From the NCBI GenBank assembly GCA_009697815.1, contig WLRQ01000020.1, forward strand, positions 1 through 40,707: 40,707 bases of DNA, read 5' to 3'. How positions within the stretch are numbered: the stretch's first letter is position 1; every line of letters starts with the position of its first letter. Both the position numbers and the translations under genes were made by a program. The notes beneath the pieces were generated by a model. That model was not told where the DNA came from. It did no database searches and saw nothing but the letters and a program-made list of their open reading frames with translations. The stretch is from Actinomycetota bacterium (lineage in GTDB: Bacteria; Actinomycetota; Actinomycetes; S36-B12; CAIYMF01). Shown here in pieces: positions 16,062 to 25,750 of the stretch.

Positions 16062-17336
16062 TCAGCGGCCGGTGCCGCCGTAGACGACGGCCTCGCCATC
16101 GGCATCGAGGCCGAAGGCAGTGTGGACGGCCTGCACCGCAGCCGCCGCGGACTCGGCGCGGGTGACGACCGAGATCCGGATCTCGGAGGTCGAGATCATC
16201 TCGACGTTGACGCCCGCGTCCGAGAGCGCCGCGAAGAAGGTCGCCGACACCCCGGGGTGGGACCGCATACCGGCTCCCACCAGGGAGATCTTGGCGATGC
16301 CGTCGTCGTAACGCAGATCCTCGAAGCCGATGGCGTCCTTGACCTTGCCGAGGGCCACCAAGGCCCGCTTCGCATCGTCCTTGGGGCAGGTGAAGGTGAC
16401 GTCGGTGCGCCCCGTCGCCGCTGCCGAGACGTTCTGCACGATCATGTCGAGATTGACCTCGGCGTCAGCGACGGCGCGGAAGATCGCAGCAGCCTCACCC
16501 GGACGGTCCGGCACTCCGACGATGGTGACCTTGGCGTCACCGAGATTATGGGCAACTCCGGCGATGATCGGCTGCTCCACGGCTGCCCCTTCGGGATCGG
16601 ACGAGTCGGACACCACGAAGGTGCCCGTGTTGGAGGAGAACGACGAGCGGACGTGGATCGGGAGATCGAAGCGACGCGCGTACTCGACGCACCGCAAGTG
16701 CAGTACCTTCGCACCGTTGGCCGCGAGTTCGAGCATCTCCTCGTAGGTAATGCGCGGCACCTTGCGGGCCCTAGGAGCGATGCGGGGGTCGGCGGTGTAC
16801 ACACCGTCGACGTCGGTGTAGATCTCGCAGACATCGGCGCCGAGTGCGGCCGCGAGGGCAACCGCCGTGGTGTCGGACCCACCTCGACCGAGCGTGGTGA
16901 TGTCCTTGGTGTCCTGCGACACCCCCTGGAAGCCGGCCACGATCGGGATCGCCCCATCGGCGAGTGCGGCCTGAATGCGGCCAGGTGACACATCGATGAT
17001 GCGTGCCCGGCCGTGCGCGGAGTCGGTGATGAGCCCCGCCTGCGATCCGGTGTAGGAGCGGGCCTCGATTCCGAGGTCGTGGATCGCCATCGCGAGCACT
17101 GCCATCGAGATCCGCTCTCCGGCGGTGAGCAGCATGTCGAGCTCGCGCGCCGCGGGGTTCGGGCTGACCCGCTCGGCGAGGTCGATGAGATCGTCGGTGG
17201 TATCGCCCATGGCCGAGACGATGACGACGACGTCGTCACCGGCGTTCTTCGTCTCGACGATGCGCCGGGCCACGCGCTTAACGCTCTCGGCGTCGGCCAC
17301 GGAGGAGCCGCCGTACTTCTGGACCACGAGTCCCAC
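16062..17336 (-). CDS. lysC: Aspartokinase
   Basis: A 424-aa enzyme phosphorylating aspartate, entry step of the aspartate family pathway. The kinase domain begins with [14 protein letters not shown], and [17 protein letters not shown] is the catalytic and nucleotide region. Two C-terminal ACT domains (about 265-420) bind the feedback inhibitors lysine and/or threonine. The frame extends to a GTG at 17354, but GTG 17336 gives the standard actinobacterial N-terminus [10 protein letters not shown], so I chose it. A TAGACT hexamer at 17379-17384 would give a leader of about 36 nt. First gene of the lysC-asd operon. Confidence 0.95.
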   Translation of the reverse strand: MGLVVQKYGGSSVADAESVKRVARRIVETKNAGDDVVVIVSAMGDTTDDLIDLAERVSPNPAARELDMLLTAGERISMAVLAMAIHDLGIEARSYTGSQAGLITDSAHGRARIIDVSPGRIQAALADGAIPIVAGFQGVSQDTKDITTLGRGGSDTTAVALAAALGADVCEIYTDVDGVYTADPRIAPRARKVPRITYEEMLELAANGAKVLHLRCVEYARRFDLPIHVRSSFSSNTGTFVVSDSSDPEGAAVEQPIIAGVAHNLGDAKVTIVGVPDRPGEAAAIFRAVADAEVNLDMIVQNVSAAATGRTDVTFTCPKDDAKRALVALGKVKDAIGFEDLRYDDGIAKISLVGAGMRSHPGVSATFFAALSDAGVNVEMISTSEIRISVVTRAESAAAAVQAVHTAFGLDADGEAVVYGGTGR

Positions 17337-17378
17337 GGTGGGAGTCCGCCTCACTGATCGAACTGGGATGGTGCACCC

Positions 17379-17384
17379 AGTCTA
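17379..17384 (-). promoter_or_regulatory. Candidate -10 hexamer TAGACT for lysC-asd
   Basis: TAGACT on the minus strand predicts transcription from about 17372, roughly 36 nt before the preferred lysC start. No good -35 element is visible. The same hexamer occurs at the tRNA-Pro and SRP RNA promoters. Confidence 0.45.
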
Positions 17385-17564
17385 CCGACGCAAGGATTGC
17401 CACCACGCCGCGTCCGAATAGTGGGATATCCTTTCTTCTACCCCGAAAACAGGAGGAACAGCGGCACTTGCTCCGGTGCCATTCACCTCGCGCCGGAGCT
17501 GCGACCCGACCATCAGGCAACCCGGGGCACTGCGCACGTACCGTGTCACGCAGGGGGGCACACC

Positions 17565-18656
17565 ATGGATTCCACATCGACTCGATTCTCAGAACTGGAC
17601 GCGACGCTGGAACGACTGGTCGCGCGAGGTGTCCTGACACCGGCGCAATCCGCCGAGGTCAGGACGGCCATCGCCAGCGAGAGCAAGCCGGGCGCGACAC
17701 CCGAGGAACGCATTCTGATCGACAGGCCCACGATCTCAAGATCCACGATCAGCGGGCGGCTCGGCGAGGTGGCGGGCTACCTCGGAGCAGTGCTCGTGGC
17801 CGCGTCCCTGGTGACCCTCGTCGCCCAGCGCTGGGAGGAACTCAGCGGGCCGGCTCGCGTCGGGCTGATGGCAGGGCTCGGCGTGATCGCCTTCGGCCTC
17901 GGGCTGGGAGTCGCTCTGCGTGCCGGGGTACGAGCCCTGCGCGAACACGCTCACGCTGCTCGGCGCCGCGTGACAGGTGCACTGCTCGCCCTGGGCGCCG
18001 TCCTCCTGGGGGTCGCGGCCTCACAGTTGGTCACCGATGATGCCTGGCCAGGGCTCGTCGGTTCGGCCGTGGCCTTCGCGCTGCTCGTCGTGGCGCATTA
18101 CCTCGCCCCGAGCGCGATCACCGAGATCGGGACGTTCGGCGCCCTCCTCGTCGTCGTGGGCACCGGCACGAACCTGATGGTTCCCGAGGACGTGCGACAG
18201 TGGACGGGCGAGGGCCCGCCGCCCTCGCGCTGGCAGGACTACCTCACACCCATCGGTATGGCTCTGACGGGCCTGGTCTGGGCCGCAGCGGTGGCACATC
18301 GAGTGACACTGACGGCCATGGCCACGGTGCTCGGTCTGGCCACGGCGCTGATCGCCACGATCACCTTGGCAGGCCAGGAGATGACCCGGGCTGGAGGGAT
18401 CACGGTGCTGGCCATCCTGGCCGTCATCGGGGTCGTCGGGTTCCTGGTCTGGAGCGAGTGGCCCTGGGTCGGGCTCACCGTGGGCGCGATCACGGCAGGA
18501 GTGTTCATCATCGTGCTCGACTCCGGGGCGCCGGCGTTCGCCTTCCTGGTGGCCGGAATCGTGCTCCTCGCTGGCGCCTGGGTCGCAACGAGCCTGGGTC
18601 GCCGTGGGCCTAACGGTGGACGTGGACGACCCACAGGCGATCCGAGAGTTGTCTAG
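17565..18656 (+). CDS. DUF2157-type polytopic membrane protein
   Basis: A 363-aa membrane protein. A soluble N-terminus (about 1-60: DATLERLVARGVLTPAQSAEV, the DUF2157 pattern of a short helical domain) is followed by roughly ten hydrophobic helices, the first beginning at AGYLGAVLVAASLVTLVA with the family's QRWEELSGPARVG turn after it. Function unknown. ATG 17565 is chosen because AGGGGGG lies 6 nt upstream; the frame opens at 17397 without support. It is divergent from lysC, and the 228-bp gap between them also contains TACCGT (17539-17544), a possible -10 site. It ends 11 nt from the convergent DUF5063 gene. Confidence 0.82.
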   Translation: MDSTSTRFSELDATLERLVARGVLTPAQSAEVRTAIASESKPGATPEERILIDRPTISRSTISGRLGEVAGYLGAVLVAASLVTLVAQRWEELSGPARVGLMAGLGVIAFGLGLGVALRAGVRALREHAHAARRRVTGALLALGAVLLGVAASQLVTDDAWPGLVGSAVAFALLVVAHYLAPSAITEIGTFGALLVVVGTGTNLMVPEDVRQWTGEGPPPSRWQDYLTPIGMALTGLVWAAAVAHRVTLTAMATVLGLATALIATITLAGQEMTRAGGITVLAILAVIGVVGFLVWSEWPWVGLTVGAITAGVFIIVLDSGAPAFAFLVAGIVLLAGAWVATSLGRRGPNGGRGRPTGDPRVV

Positions 18657-18667
18657 CCCCTTGGCCC

Positions 18668-19237
18668 CTATTCCTGAATCGGGGCGGACAGGCGCAGATC
18701 GGCGCGGACGTGGGTGACGAGCGACTGCAGTGCGCGCAGGGCACCTGAGGCCCCCTGGCCCCAGGTGCTCAGATAGCTGAACTGCCACCACCACAGAGCC
18801 TCTAGGTCGCGGCCGGCCGCGTGGTGGGCAAGACCATGCAGCAGGTCCGAGCAGATGTCGGCGAGATCGTCCGACAAGCGCGCGGCGACCACATCGGGCC
18901 CCGCGTAGGGATCGAACACCTCGACGTACTCGTCGGCCGGGCCGAGCAGTGTGCGCAACGCCTGCCGGAGGCGGTCGACATCAGGCTCATAGCCGGCGTC
19001 GGGCTCGTAGCGCTCGTCGGGGACGACGTCGACGATCGCACCGAGCGGCGCACCTGCGGCGAGCAGTGCCGAGAGCTCGAGCAGCAGGATGGAGATCGAC
19101 TCATCGGGGCTCTGCGCCGACGCAACCGACTCGACGGCGACGATGAACTCGTGTGCCGCAGCCGCGATGTCCGAGGCGATATCGGCCAGATCTGCGGGAG
19201 CCGTCCCGGGGTCGTGGTCTTTCGTCGTGTCCGTCAT
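18668..19237 (-). CDS. DUF5063 domain protein
   Basis: A 189-aa soluble, acidic, mostly helical protein. Recognisable stretches are AHEFIVAVESVASAQSPDES, LLELSALLAAGAPLG and a tryptophan-rich end (ALWWWQFSYLSTWGQGASGALRALQ). This is the DUF5063 family, found downstream of recR in many actinobacteria; its function is unknown, though position suggests a link to DNA replication or repair. ATG 19237 lies 12 nt after the recR stop with only a weak GGGTG ribosome site. Last gene of the dnaX-recR-DUF5063 operon. Confidence 0.82.
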   Translation of the reverse strand: MTDTTKDHDPGTAPADLADIASDIAAAAHEFIVAVESVASAQSPDESISILLLELSALLAAGAPLGAIVDVVPDERYEPDAGYEPDVDRLRQALRTLLGPADEYVEVFDPYAGPDVVAARLSDDLADICSDLLHGLAHHAAGRDLEALWWWQFSYLSTWGQGASGALRALQSLVTHVRADLRLSAPIQE

Positions 19238-19249
19238 ACACCCAGGGTC

Positions 19250-19849
19250 TCAGACGTCGAGGCGTCGACGTCCCTCAAATGCGCGACCGAGGGTGACCTC
19301 GTCGGCGTACTCGAGGTCGCCTCCCACCGGGAGACCACTCGCGAGGCGGGTGACGACCAAGCCCATCGGCTTGATCAACCGTGCCAGATAGGTGGCGGTG
19401 GCCTCGCCCTCGAGGTTGGGGTCGGTGGCGATGATGAGCTCGGTGATGGTGTCGTCCGCGAGGCGGGTCATGAGCTCCTTGACTCGAAGATCATCCGGAC
19501 CGATGCCCTCGATGGGGCTGATCGCCCCGCCGAGGACGTGGTAGCGGCCCCGGAACTCACGGGTGCGCTCGATCGCGACGACATCCTTGGACTCCTCGAC
19601 GACACAGATCACCGTGCGGTCGCGGCGCGGATCACGACAGATGCGGCACTCCGTGTCCTCGGCGACATTGCCGCAGACAGCGCAGAAGCGAACCTTGTCC
19701 TTGACCTCGAGCAAGACCTGGGCCAGCCGGCGGACGTCGACGGGATCGGCGGCCAGTAGGTGGAACGCGATGCGCTGCGCGCTCTTGGGACCAACGCCGG
19801 GCAACCGCCCGAGCTCGTCGATGAGGTCCTGGACTACGCCCTCGTACAC
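19250..19849 (-). CDS. recR: Recombination protein RecR
   Basis: A 199-aa protein, standard length for RecR, which with RecO and RecF loads RecA at gaps. A helix-hairpin-helix ([20 protein letters not shown]), a four-cysteine zinc finger (Cys56, 59, 68, 71), a Toprim domain starting at [12 protein letters not shown] and ending near [15 protein letters not shown], and a Walker B-like C-terminal region appear in order. Start is GTG 19849, 16 nt after the dnaX stop. The dnaX-recR order is widely conserved. Confidence 0.96.
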   Translation of the reverse strand: MYEGVVQDLIDELGRLPGVGPKSAQRIAFHLLAADPVDVRRLAQVLLEVKDKVRFCAVCGNVAEDTECRICRDPRRDRTVICVVEESKDVVAIERTREFRGRYHVLGGAISPIEGIGPDDLRVKELMTRLADDTITELIIATDPNLEGEATATYLARLIKPMGLVVTRLASGLPVGGDLEYADEVTLGRAFEGRRRLDV

Positions 19850-19865
19850 CTGATGCCCACTCGTC

Positions 19866-22022
19866 CTAACTGTTGTCGTACTCGGTCATGACGGTGCCGC
19901 CGAGCTCACGCTGGACGAGTGCGAGACCGGACAGCCCGCTGTCGGCGGCATCGTCGTCGTCGTCGCGGGCGATGTCGTCGGCCGGGGCCACGGTGGTCGC
20001 GATCTCCTCTGCCACCAATGCTTCGGCGCGCGCGCGGGCAGACGGGCCCGGCTCGGAGGCCGTGCGTTCTGTCGGCACAGACGTGAGTTCGGCGGGCTCG
20101 GCTGGCGCGGCTGGCTCGGCTGGCTCGGCGAGCAGGGGGGCCACCGCACCCTCCGACGCAGCGGCCCTGCCCGGATCGAGGGTGAGATCGAGTTCGACGT
20201 CCAGCCGCAGGACGTCGAGGACCGCAATACGCAGCATCTCGAGATGGCCCTTGTTGGCGCGAAGAATCCCCATGCGGACCTTGTCCGGATGTGCGAGCAC
20301 GATCAACGTCGCGGTGCGACTGACCGGCACGGTGCCCTCCGCGAGGGTGTGGGCGACCCGACTGGTGGACTTCAGCAGTTCGAGAACGGCCGGCCACGAG
20401 GTGGCCACCTCGCCGAGGCCGACGGCATGGTTCGTGGTGTCCTGCACCCGGGCCTGCGGCGCAGAGGCGGGTTCTGCTGCGTCGACGGGCGCGACGGGCG
20501 CGACGGGCTCGACGGGCGCGACGGGCGCGACCCGAGCGCCTACGGCCGTCGAGGGGGCGACGCTGGACAGCCGAGGCGGGGCGGGCGGGCCGCCGGGCGA
20601 CGGCGCCACAGGGGGGGCAGCCGGCGCGGTGGGCATCGGACGACTGGGCGCCGACCGGCTCGGAGCCTGGGCCTGTGCTGGGTCTTGGGCCGACGGACGT
20701 ACGTCGGATGACGCCGGCCGTGCAGGACTCACCACCGGAGCGGCGCCCTCTCGATCCCCTGGCGTGGGCTCGATATCCGCTGGCGCTGAAGGGATCTGGG
20801 CTGCGCCTAATGCCGCGGAATGCGCGGCGGAAGATACGGATCCACCCGTGGCGTCGCCCAGGAAGGCGACACGGTGCTCGAGCCGATCGAGGCGGGCAAA
20901 CAGGCCTGAGTGGGAGTCGTCAGCGGCCGGCAGCAGAAGTCGCGCACACAGCAGTTCGAGCTGCAGACGGGGGGCTGTAGCACCCTTGAGTTCGGAGAGC
21001 CCGGTATTGACCAGGTCAGCGGCGCGAGAGAGTTGCGCAAGGCCGAGCCGCTCGGTTTGGGAGCGCATTGCCGCGATCTGGCCGTCCGGTGCATCGATCA
21101 AGCCACCATCGACGGCATCGGGCACCTGGTGGAGAACTACGAGGTCGCGCAGTCGTTCGAGGAGGTCGGCGGCAAACCGCCGTGGGTCAAGGCCCGCGTC
21201 GACGACGCGGTCGACGACGGAGAACATCGCGGCCCCGTCAGCTGCCGCAAGTGCGTCGACGACCTCGTTCAGCAGGGTCGCGTCGGTGAAGCCGAGTTGA
21301 GCGACAGCGGTGGCGTAGGTGAGGCCTTCGGGGCCCGAGCCCGCGATCAGCTGGCCCAGGATCGACAGGGAATCGCGCACCGACCCCGCACCGGCGCGCG
21401 CCACGAGTGCAAGGGCCTCCGCCTCACCGGGCACCGCCTCCTGCTCGCACACCCAGGCGAGGTGCTCCTGCAGCCTGCGGGCGGTGACGAGCCGATACGG
21501 GTAGTGGTGGGTGCGCGAGCGGATGGTGGCCAGGATCTTGTCGGGCTCGGTGGTCGCGAACACGAACTTCAGGTGCGGCGGGGGCTCCTCGATGAGTTTG
21601 AGAAGGGCGTTGGCCGCGTCAACCGTCAGCTGGTGGGCCTCGTCGATGATGTAGACCTTGTAACGGCTAGCGGCGGGGGCGTACATAGCCTTCTCGCGCA
21701 GCTCACGGGCGTCGTCGATGCCCCGGTGGCTTGCAGCGTCCATCTCGACCACGTCGATCGATCCCGAGCCGTTGGGCGCGAGGTCCTGGCAGCTCGGGCA
21801 ATGGCCGCACGGGTCGGAGGTGGGCCCTTGCTCGCAATTGAGCGACCGGGCGAGGATCCGGGCCGTGGAGGTCTTGCCACAGCCACGTGGGCCCGTGAAC
21901 AGGTAGGCGTGATGCGCGCGGCCGGTATCGATCGCCCGGGCCAGGGGGACGGTGACGTGCTCCTGGCCGATGACATCGGCGAGACGCCCCGGACGGTAGG
22001 TGCGATACAGGGCCAACGACAC
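19866..22022 (-). CDS. dnaX: DNA polymerase III gamma/tau subunit
   Basis: A 718-aa clamp-loader subunit. It begins [20 protein letters not shown]; Walker [10 protein letters not shown] is at 44-52, zinc-finger cysteines at 63, 72, 75 and 78, the Walker B DEAH box and the SRC-like sensor regions follow. After about residue 370 there is a long Ala/Pro-rich linker with repeated VAP units, then a tau-like C-terminal region (about 540-650) and an acidic tail. I saw no A-rich slippery site, so a shorter gamma by frameshifting is unlikely. GTG 22022 lies 6 nt after a TAGGGT hexamer, suggesting a leaderless mRNA. It heads the dnaX-recR-DUF5063 operon. Confidence 0.96.
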   Translation of the reverse strand: MSLALYRTYRPGRLADVIGQEHVTVPLARAIDTGRAHHAYLFTGPRGCGKTSTARILARSLNCEQGPTSDPCGHCPSCQDLAPNGSGSIDVVEMDAASHRGIDDARELREKAMYAPAASRYKVYIIDEAHQLTVDAANALLKLIEEPPPHLKFVFATTEPDKILATIRSRTHHYPYRLVTARRLQEHLAWVCEQEAVPGEAEALALVARAGAGSVRDSLSILGQLIAGSGPEGLTYATAVAQLGFTDATLLNEVVDALAAADGAAMFSVVDRVVDAGLDPRRFAADLLERLRDLVVLHQVPDAVDGGLIDAPDGQIAAMRSQTERLGLAQLSRAADLVNTGLSELKGATAPRLQLELLCARLLLPAADDSHSGLFARLDRLEHRVAFLGDATGGSVSSAAHSAALGAAQIPSAPADIEPTPGDREGAAPVVSPARPASSDVRPSAQDPAQAQAPSRSAPSRPMPTAPAAPPVAPSPGGPPAPPRLSSVAPSTAVGARVAPVAPVEPVAPVAPVDAAEPASAPQARVQDTTNHAVGLGEVATSWPAVLELLKSTSRVAHTLAEGTVPVSRTATLIVLAHPDKVRMGILRANKGHLEMLRIAVLDVLRLDVELDLTLDPGRAAASEGAVAPLLAEPAEPAAPAEPAELTSVPTERTASEPGPSARARAEALVAEEIATTVAPADDIARDDDDDAADSGLSGLALVQRELGGTVMTEYDNS
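20483..20527. repeat. Five 9-bp tandem repeats in the dnaX linker
   Basis: Five consecutive units of CGACGGGCG (one with a final T) lie within dnaX. On the coding strand each encodes Val-Ala-Pro or Val-Glu-Pro in the flexible linker. Multiples of three keep the frame, so copy number can vary without harm. Confidence 0.85.
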
Positions 22023-22028
22023 GCGAGA

Positions 22029-22034
22029 ACCCTA
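22029..22034 (-). promoter_or_regulatory. -10 hexamer TAGGGT of a leaderless promoter (dnaX operon)
   Basis: TAGGGT on the minus strand, then TCTCGC (6 nt), then the dnaX GTG at 22022. There is no Shine-Dalgarno sequence. The hexamer and spacing match those of the DUF222 and DUF4177 genes. Confidence 0.6.
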
Positions 22035-22118
22035 GCCGCCCCGACCCACACTGACCCGCCCGCGCACCGGAGATGCCCGACGGCGGGGGACGCCGTCGCG
22101 TCCACCCGCCGTCGGAGC

Positions 22119-22206
22119 TGGCGGAGGATAGGGGATTCGAACCCCTGAGGGTGTTACCCCAACGCGCTTTCCAAGCGCGCGCCATAGGCCACTAGGCGAA
22201 TCCTCC
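22119..22206 (-). tRNA. tRNA-Ser (anticodon GGA)
   Basis: The minus strand gives acceptor GGAGGAT/ATCCTCC, anticodon stem CGCGC/GCGCG with loop TTGGAAA (anticodon GGA), a long variable arm typical of class II tRNAs and the T arm GGGGTTCGAATCCCC. Discriminator G is followed by an encoded CCA. Confidence 0.97.
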
Positions 22207-22213
22207 GCCGAGG

Positions 22214-22219
22214 AGAATA
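22214..22219 (-). promoter_or_regulatory. Candidate -10 hexamer TATTCT for tRNA-Ser
   Basis: TATTCT on the minus strand lies 7 nt before the mature tRNA 5' end, so the primary transcript may need almost no 5' trimming. No convincing -35 element was found at 17-18 bp. Confidence 0.45.
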
Positions 22220-22277
22220 CGTGGACAGGCCGCGTACGCCGAATCCACGTCGGCGTGAGGGCCCAGCAGCCCTCGCG

Positions 22278-22283
22278 TAGACT
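22278..22283 (+). promoter_or_regulatory. -10 hexamer TAGACT of the SRP RNA promoter
   Basis: TAGACT ends 7 nt before the first paired base of the SRP RNA (about 22291), the expected distance to the transcription start. The same hexamer lies upstream of tRNA-Pro and lysC. The -35 region is not recognisable. Confidence 0.5.
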
Positions 22284-22289
22284 GCGAGT

Positions 22290-22379
22290 TGACCCCCCGT
22301 GTGGCGTCATCTCGCCGAACTCCCCCAGGGCCGGAAGGCAGCAAGGGTAGGTGGGCTCTGACGGGTGCACGGGGGGTCA
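22290..22379 (+). ncRNA. ffs: Signal recognition particle RNA, bacterial small type (4.5S)
   Basis: A single long hairpin of about 90 nt. GACCCCCC (22291-22298) pairs with GGGGGGTC (22371-22378) to close it, and the apical part contains the universal SRP domain IV core, GGCCGGAAGGCAGCAAGGG, with its GGAA tetraloop and Ffh-binding internal loop. It partners Ffh in co-translational membrane targeting. It lies beside dnaX-recR, an arrangement also known from other Gram-positive bacteria. Confidence 0.95.
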
Positions 22380-22503
22380 CTCATGCACGTCATCACCAAG
22401 GGTGCACACATCCCCCTGCGCGTGTCCTGACCTTGGTTGACCCGCGCTGGGTGCATCGTGTGGAGTGAGACCGCTCACCGACGCGGGCTCGAGGAGGAGC
22501 ACG

Positions 22504-23190
22504 ATGAGCATGCTGTCGGGCACGGTCCTGGGATCGAGCGGCAAGCGTCGACGCCGCCACCCGGTGGTCACAGGCCTGGTTGTCCTGCTGATGATGGGCG
22601 TTCTGTTCGGTGCCACGTTCGGCGCCGTTCGACTGCTGCGCGGCGGCGGCACCGCGACCCCTGAGGCGATCGCGACAACGCCCGCACCGTGCGTGACCGT
22701 CACCTCACGCCCCGGGCAGTTGCTACCGGAGCCGAGCACGATCACCGTCAACGTATTCAACGCCACCGGCCGCGTTGGGCTCGCGAAGAGTTCCGCCACC
22801 GATCTCACGGCCCGCGGCTTCGTTATCGGCCGTGTGGCCAACGACCCACTGGGCGCCTCGCTCACGGGGATCGCGGAGATCCGCTACGGCACCCAGGGCC
22901 TGGCGAATGCACAACTGGTGCAGTTCTACCTCGTCGGCGCAACTCTCAGCCCGGACAAGCGAACCGATGCCACCGTCGACGTCGTGCTCGGCCAGAAGTA
23001 CACGGTCGTCGCCGACCAGCAGGCGGTCACCGCGGCCTTGGCCCAACCAGTTCCGACCACGTCAGGCGCTGGTTGTCCGGTGTCCCCGACGTCAGAGTCG
23101 ACGTCAGAGCCGACGTCAGGGGCCGGGTCACCGGGGGCGGTCACCCCCACTCCGACGAACGCGTCAACCCCCGTTCCCGCGACGCCGTAG
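22504..23190 (+). CDS. Membrane-anchored LytR_C domain protein
   Basis: A 228-aa protein with a basic N-terminus (SGKRRRRH), one transmembrane helix (VVTGLVVLLMMGVLFGATFG, about 20-40) and an extracytoplasmic part. Residues about 75-165 form a LytR_C (LytR/CpsA C-terminal) domain: TITVNVFNATGRVGLA, LTARGFVIG and IRYGTQGLANAQL are its typical strands and helices. The C-terminus is a Pro/Ser/Thr-rich repetitive tail. The LCP catalytic domain of LytR proteins is absent, so it is not a ligase; a wall-associated accessory role is inferred. Start ATG 22504 follows GGAGGAGC; the frame opens at 22465 without support. Confidence 0.85.
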   Translation: MSMLSGTVLGSSGKRRRRHPVVTGLVVLLMMGVLFGATFGAVRLLRGGGTATPEAIATTPAPCVTVTSRPGQLLPEPSTITVNVFNATGRVGLAKSSATDLTARGFVIGRVANDPLGASLTGIAEIRYGTQGLANAQLVQFYLVGATLSPDKRTDATVDVVLGQKYTVVADQQAVTAALAQPVPTTSGAGCPVSPTSESTSEPTSGAGSPGAVTPTPTNASTPVPATP

Positions 23191-23324
23191 GGACCCTGAC
23201 ACCCGACAACATCTGCGCTTCTCGCCGTGCGGGATTGGGACGATCGGCCTCCGAGCGGCTACTCTGAGAGCGCTTCCCTTCCCCGCGTCACCTTGGTAGC
23301 TCTCATTGACGCGTCCCTGCGCCG

Positions 23325-24602
23325 ATGAACGAGGCCCCTGCTGTGACTGCTCTGCTTGACGACGCGACCTTCGATGTCGCCTCAACCACCAACGATTCCA
23401 CCCCCGATGCCACTGCGGCGCCGGCGGTCACCTTCGCCGATCTCGGTCTGCCCCACGCCCTGGTCACTGCGCTCACGCGCAGCGGAATCACCTCCCCGTT
23501 CCCGATCCAGGTCGAGACGATTCCCGACGCCCTGGCCGGACACGACCTACTCGGACGAGGCAGCACAGGCTCGGGCAAGACCCTCGCGTTCGGGCTCCCA
23601 CTCCTCACCCGTATCGCGCCATTCCCGGCACAGCCCAAGCACCCTCGCGGACTGATCCTTGTTCCGACGCGTGAGTTGGCCATGCAGGTCAGCGACGCAC
23701 TCGAACCTCTTGGCCGCTCGCTCGGCCTGCACTTCAAGACCGTCGTCGGTGGCACCTCGATGCCGCAGCAGATCTACGCCCTCCAGCGCGGGGTTGACGT
23801 CCTCGTCGCCACACCTGGTCGTCTCGCCGACCTCATCCGCCAGGGGGCGTGTTTCCTCTCGGACGTCGAGGTCATCGTTCTCGACGAAGCCGACCAGATG
23901 GCCGACATGGGATTCCTCCCCGAGGTCACCGCGCTCCTCGAGCTCTGCTCGCCCGCGGCTCAAACCCTCCTGTTCTCAGCCACTCTCGACGGTGATGTCG
24001 ATACCCTCGTGCGCGAGCACATGCACGACCCCATCCGTCACGAGCTAGAGCCGGCCACCTCCCCCGTCGACACGATGGAGCACCACGTGCTCATCGTGAA
24101 CCGTGAGGACAAGGCGGTGGTCGCCACGGAGATCGCTCGCCGCGAAGGTCGCACGATCATGTTCGTCCGGTCGCAGCTCGGCGCCGAGCGCGTGGCAGGC
24201 AACATCGCTGATCGCGGCGTGAACGCCCGCGCACTGCACGGTGGCATGTCACAGAACGCACGCACGAAGACCATGGGCGACTTCAAGCAGGGCAAGATCG
24301 ACGTCCTCGTCGCCACTGACGTGGCGGCCCGCGGTATCCACGTCGACGACATCTCGCTCGTCGTCCACGTCGACCCGCCGGAAGACCCCAAGGCCTACCT
24401 GCACCGCGCCGGTCGCACGGCTCGCGCCGGTGCCACTGGTCGAGTGGTCACGATCGTGCTGCGCAACCAGCGCAAGGGGCTGCAGCGGCTGCACCAGATT
24501 GCGGGCGTCACGGCTACGGAGCACGAGGTCGCTCCGGGTTCAGACATCCTCGCCGAGATCACCGGCTCGCGCACCGCACGCGAGGCCCGTCAGTCCGACT
24601 GA
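23325..24602 (+). CDS. DEAD-box ATP-dependent RNA helicase
   Basis: A 425-aa helicase with a complete motif set: Q motif region (FADLGLPHALVTALTRSGI, FPIQ), Walker A GSTGSGKT (79-86), PTRELAMQ, TPGRLADL, DEADQMADMGF (DEAD), SAT, and the C-terminal FVRSQLGAE, ATDVAARGIHV and HRAGRTARAG. No extra RNA-binding domain follows the core, so its specific role (ribosome assembly, cold shock or mRNA decay) cannot be told. ATG 23325 has no ribosome site; the in-frame GTG at 23343 has GAGG 8 nt upstream and may be the true start. TACTCT near 23260 is a possible -10 site. Confidence 0.93.
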   Translation: MNEAPAVTALLDDATFDVASTTNDSTPDATAAPAVTFADLGLPHALVTALTRSGITSPFPIQVETIPDALAGHDLLGRGSTGSGKTLAFGLPLLTRIAPFPAQPKHPRGLILVPTRELAMQVSDALEPLGRSLGLHFKTVVGGTSMPQQIYALQRGVDVLVATPGRLADLIRQGACFLSDVEVIVLDEADQMADMGFLPEVTALLELCSPAAQTLLFSATLDGDVDTLVREHMHDPIRHELEPATSPVDTMEHHVLIVNREDKAVVATEIARREGRTIMFVRSQLGAERVAGNIADRGVNARALHGGMSQNARTKTMGDFKQGKIDVLVATDVAARGIHVDDISLVVHVDPPEDPKAYLHRAGRTARAGATGRVVTIVLRNQRKGLQRLHQIAGVTATEHEVAPGSDILAEITGSRTAREARQSD

Positions 24603-24728
24603 CGAGCCACCGGGGCGTCGCGGTCAGCGAGGGCTCTGCAACCGCGCTGGGTGCATGGTCGCGAAACTCAGACGAGACAGCTCTCAACAGCGCCTGAACC
24701 GGCGGGGGTCGAACTCCGCACGCGGTCG

Positions 24729-25652
24729 CTACTGGTCGGTGCGTCCCTTGTCCTCGTCCATCTCGCGCAGGAACTGCTCGAAATGCGCGGCGAGCTCATC
24801 GCCGCTCGGGAGAGTGCCGTCGTCGGCCATCGGCAACGCGGACTCGGCACCTCGCACGATGGCGTCGTACTGCGCCTCGAGAGCCTGCACTGCTTCGGCG
24901 TTCTCGGGGTTGCCAGAAATCTGCTCGTCGATCTCGCGGTTGCTCGTCTCGGCCGTGACCTCAAGCGCATCGAGGTCGAGGTCGAGATCGCCCGCAACAG
25001 CGATCTCCTTCAGGAGCGCGAGTGCGCCCGCGGGGAACTCGACCTGCGTCAGGTAATGCGGCACGTGCGCCGCGAATCCCATCGCCTCGTGGCCGGACGC
25101 GCCGAGGGCGAGCTCGATACCACCCGACAGGTGACCGGGCACGACGATCATGCCCACGAACGTGGGGCGGCCCGCAACCAGCGAGGAATCAGTTGCGTGA
25201 GCAGTGACCCCCACGGGCCTGCTGTGGGGCGCGGGCCACGGGATGGAGTTGAGCCCGATCGAACGTCGGACACCAAAGCGTTCGACGATCTGAACAACGG
25301 CCTCCGTGAAGGCGCGCCATGCGAAATCTGGTTCGGGCCCATGGACCAACAGGAATCCCGTACCCCGCTTGTCCCGAATCTCGGAGATCAGCAACTCGGG
25401 GTACTGCAGCGCCTCGTAGTGGTCGGTGTCGAAGACCATGCTCGGACGACGCCCCCGGTAGTCATATAGGCAGTCGATATCGAAGGTGCCGACGGTGCGA
25501 TGCTCATGCGTGTCGAGCAAGTAGTTCACGGCGAGCTGTCGGGCAGCGCCGGCGTCCAGGAATCCTGAGAGCGCATGGAGGAGAACCGGCGAGTCGAGGT
25601 CGACGTCGTCAGTGTGGATCTCGTAGAGGCTCTCGGGTCGCATGCTCACCAT
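24729..25652 (-). CDS. PAC2 family protein
   Basis: A 307-aa soluble protein of the PAC2 (proteasome assembly chaperone 2) family. Recognisable parts are SPVLLHALSGFLDAGAA near the start, the YDYRGRRPSM stretch, FLLVHGPEPDFAWRAF and IVVPGHLSGGIELALG. The fold is purine-nucleoside-phosphorylase-like, but bacterial members have no established function. The last ~60 residues are acidic and probably helical. No proteasome genes lie in the window. ATG 25652, GTG 25649 and ATG 25643 are all possible starts; ATG 25643 has a GAGAAT hexamer 7 nt upstream. It is divergent from the CPBP protease and convergent with the helicase. Confidence 0.85.
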   Translation of the reverse strand: MVSMRPESLYEIHTDDVDLDSPVLLHALSGFLDAGAARQLAVNYLLDTHEHRTVGTFDIDCLYDYRGRRPSMVFDTDHYEALQYPELLISEIRDKRGTGFLLVHGPEPDFAWRAFTEAVVQIVERFGVRRSIGLNSIPWPAPHSRPVGVTAHATDSSLVAGRPTFVGMIVVPGHLSGGIELALGASGHEAMGFAAHVPHYLTQVEFPAGALALLKEIAVAGDLDLDLDALEVTAETSNREIDEQISGNPENAEAVQALEAQYDAIVRGAESALPMADDGTLPSGDELAAHFEQFLREMDEDKGRTDQ

Positions 25653-25750
25653 TCTCGCGCACGGGGGAACCCCGGCACATCGTCGGCCATCGTTGTCAGT
25701 GAGAACAGCACCCAGTGACGTCTACATTCCCCATCGGCAAGGATGGCCCC

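Noticed and set aside
16014-16988. 324-codon plus-strand frame
   Set aside because: Antisense to lysC, whose motifs are complete.
20483-20527. Possible CRISPR-like or regulatory repeat
   Set aside because: Units are 9 bp, contiguous without spacers and encode a protein linker.
19873-21300. 475-codon plus-strand open frame and a 412-codon one at 20910-22148
   Set aside because: Both are antisense to dnaX, low in complexity (Ala/Gly/Ser/Arg-rich) and lack any domain; high G+C produces such frames.
19866-22022. Programmed frameshift producing DnaX gamma
   Set aside because: No A-rich slippery heptamer or pause structure was seen in the GC-rich reading frame.
24603-24728. Terminator between helicase and PAC2 genes
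   Set aside because: Only a 6-bp stem with a long loop (CGCGGT/ACCGCG); nothing convincing.
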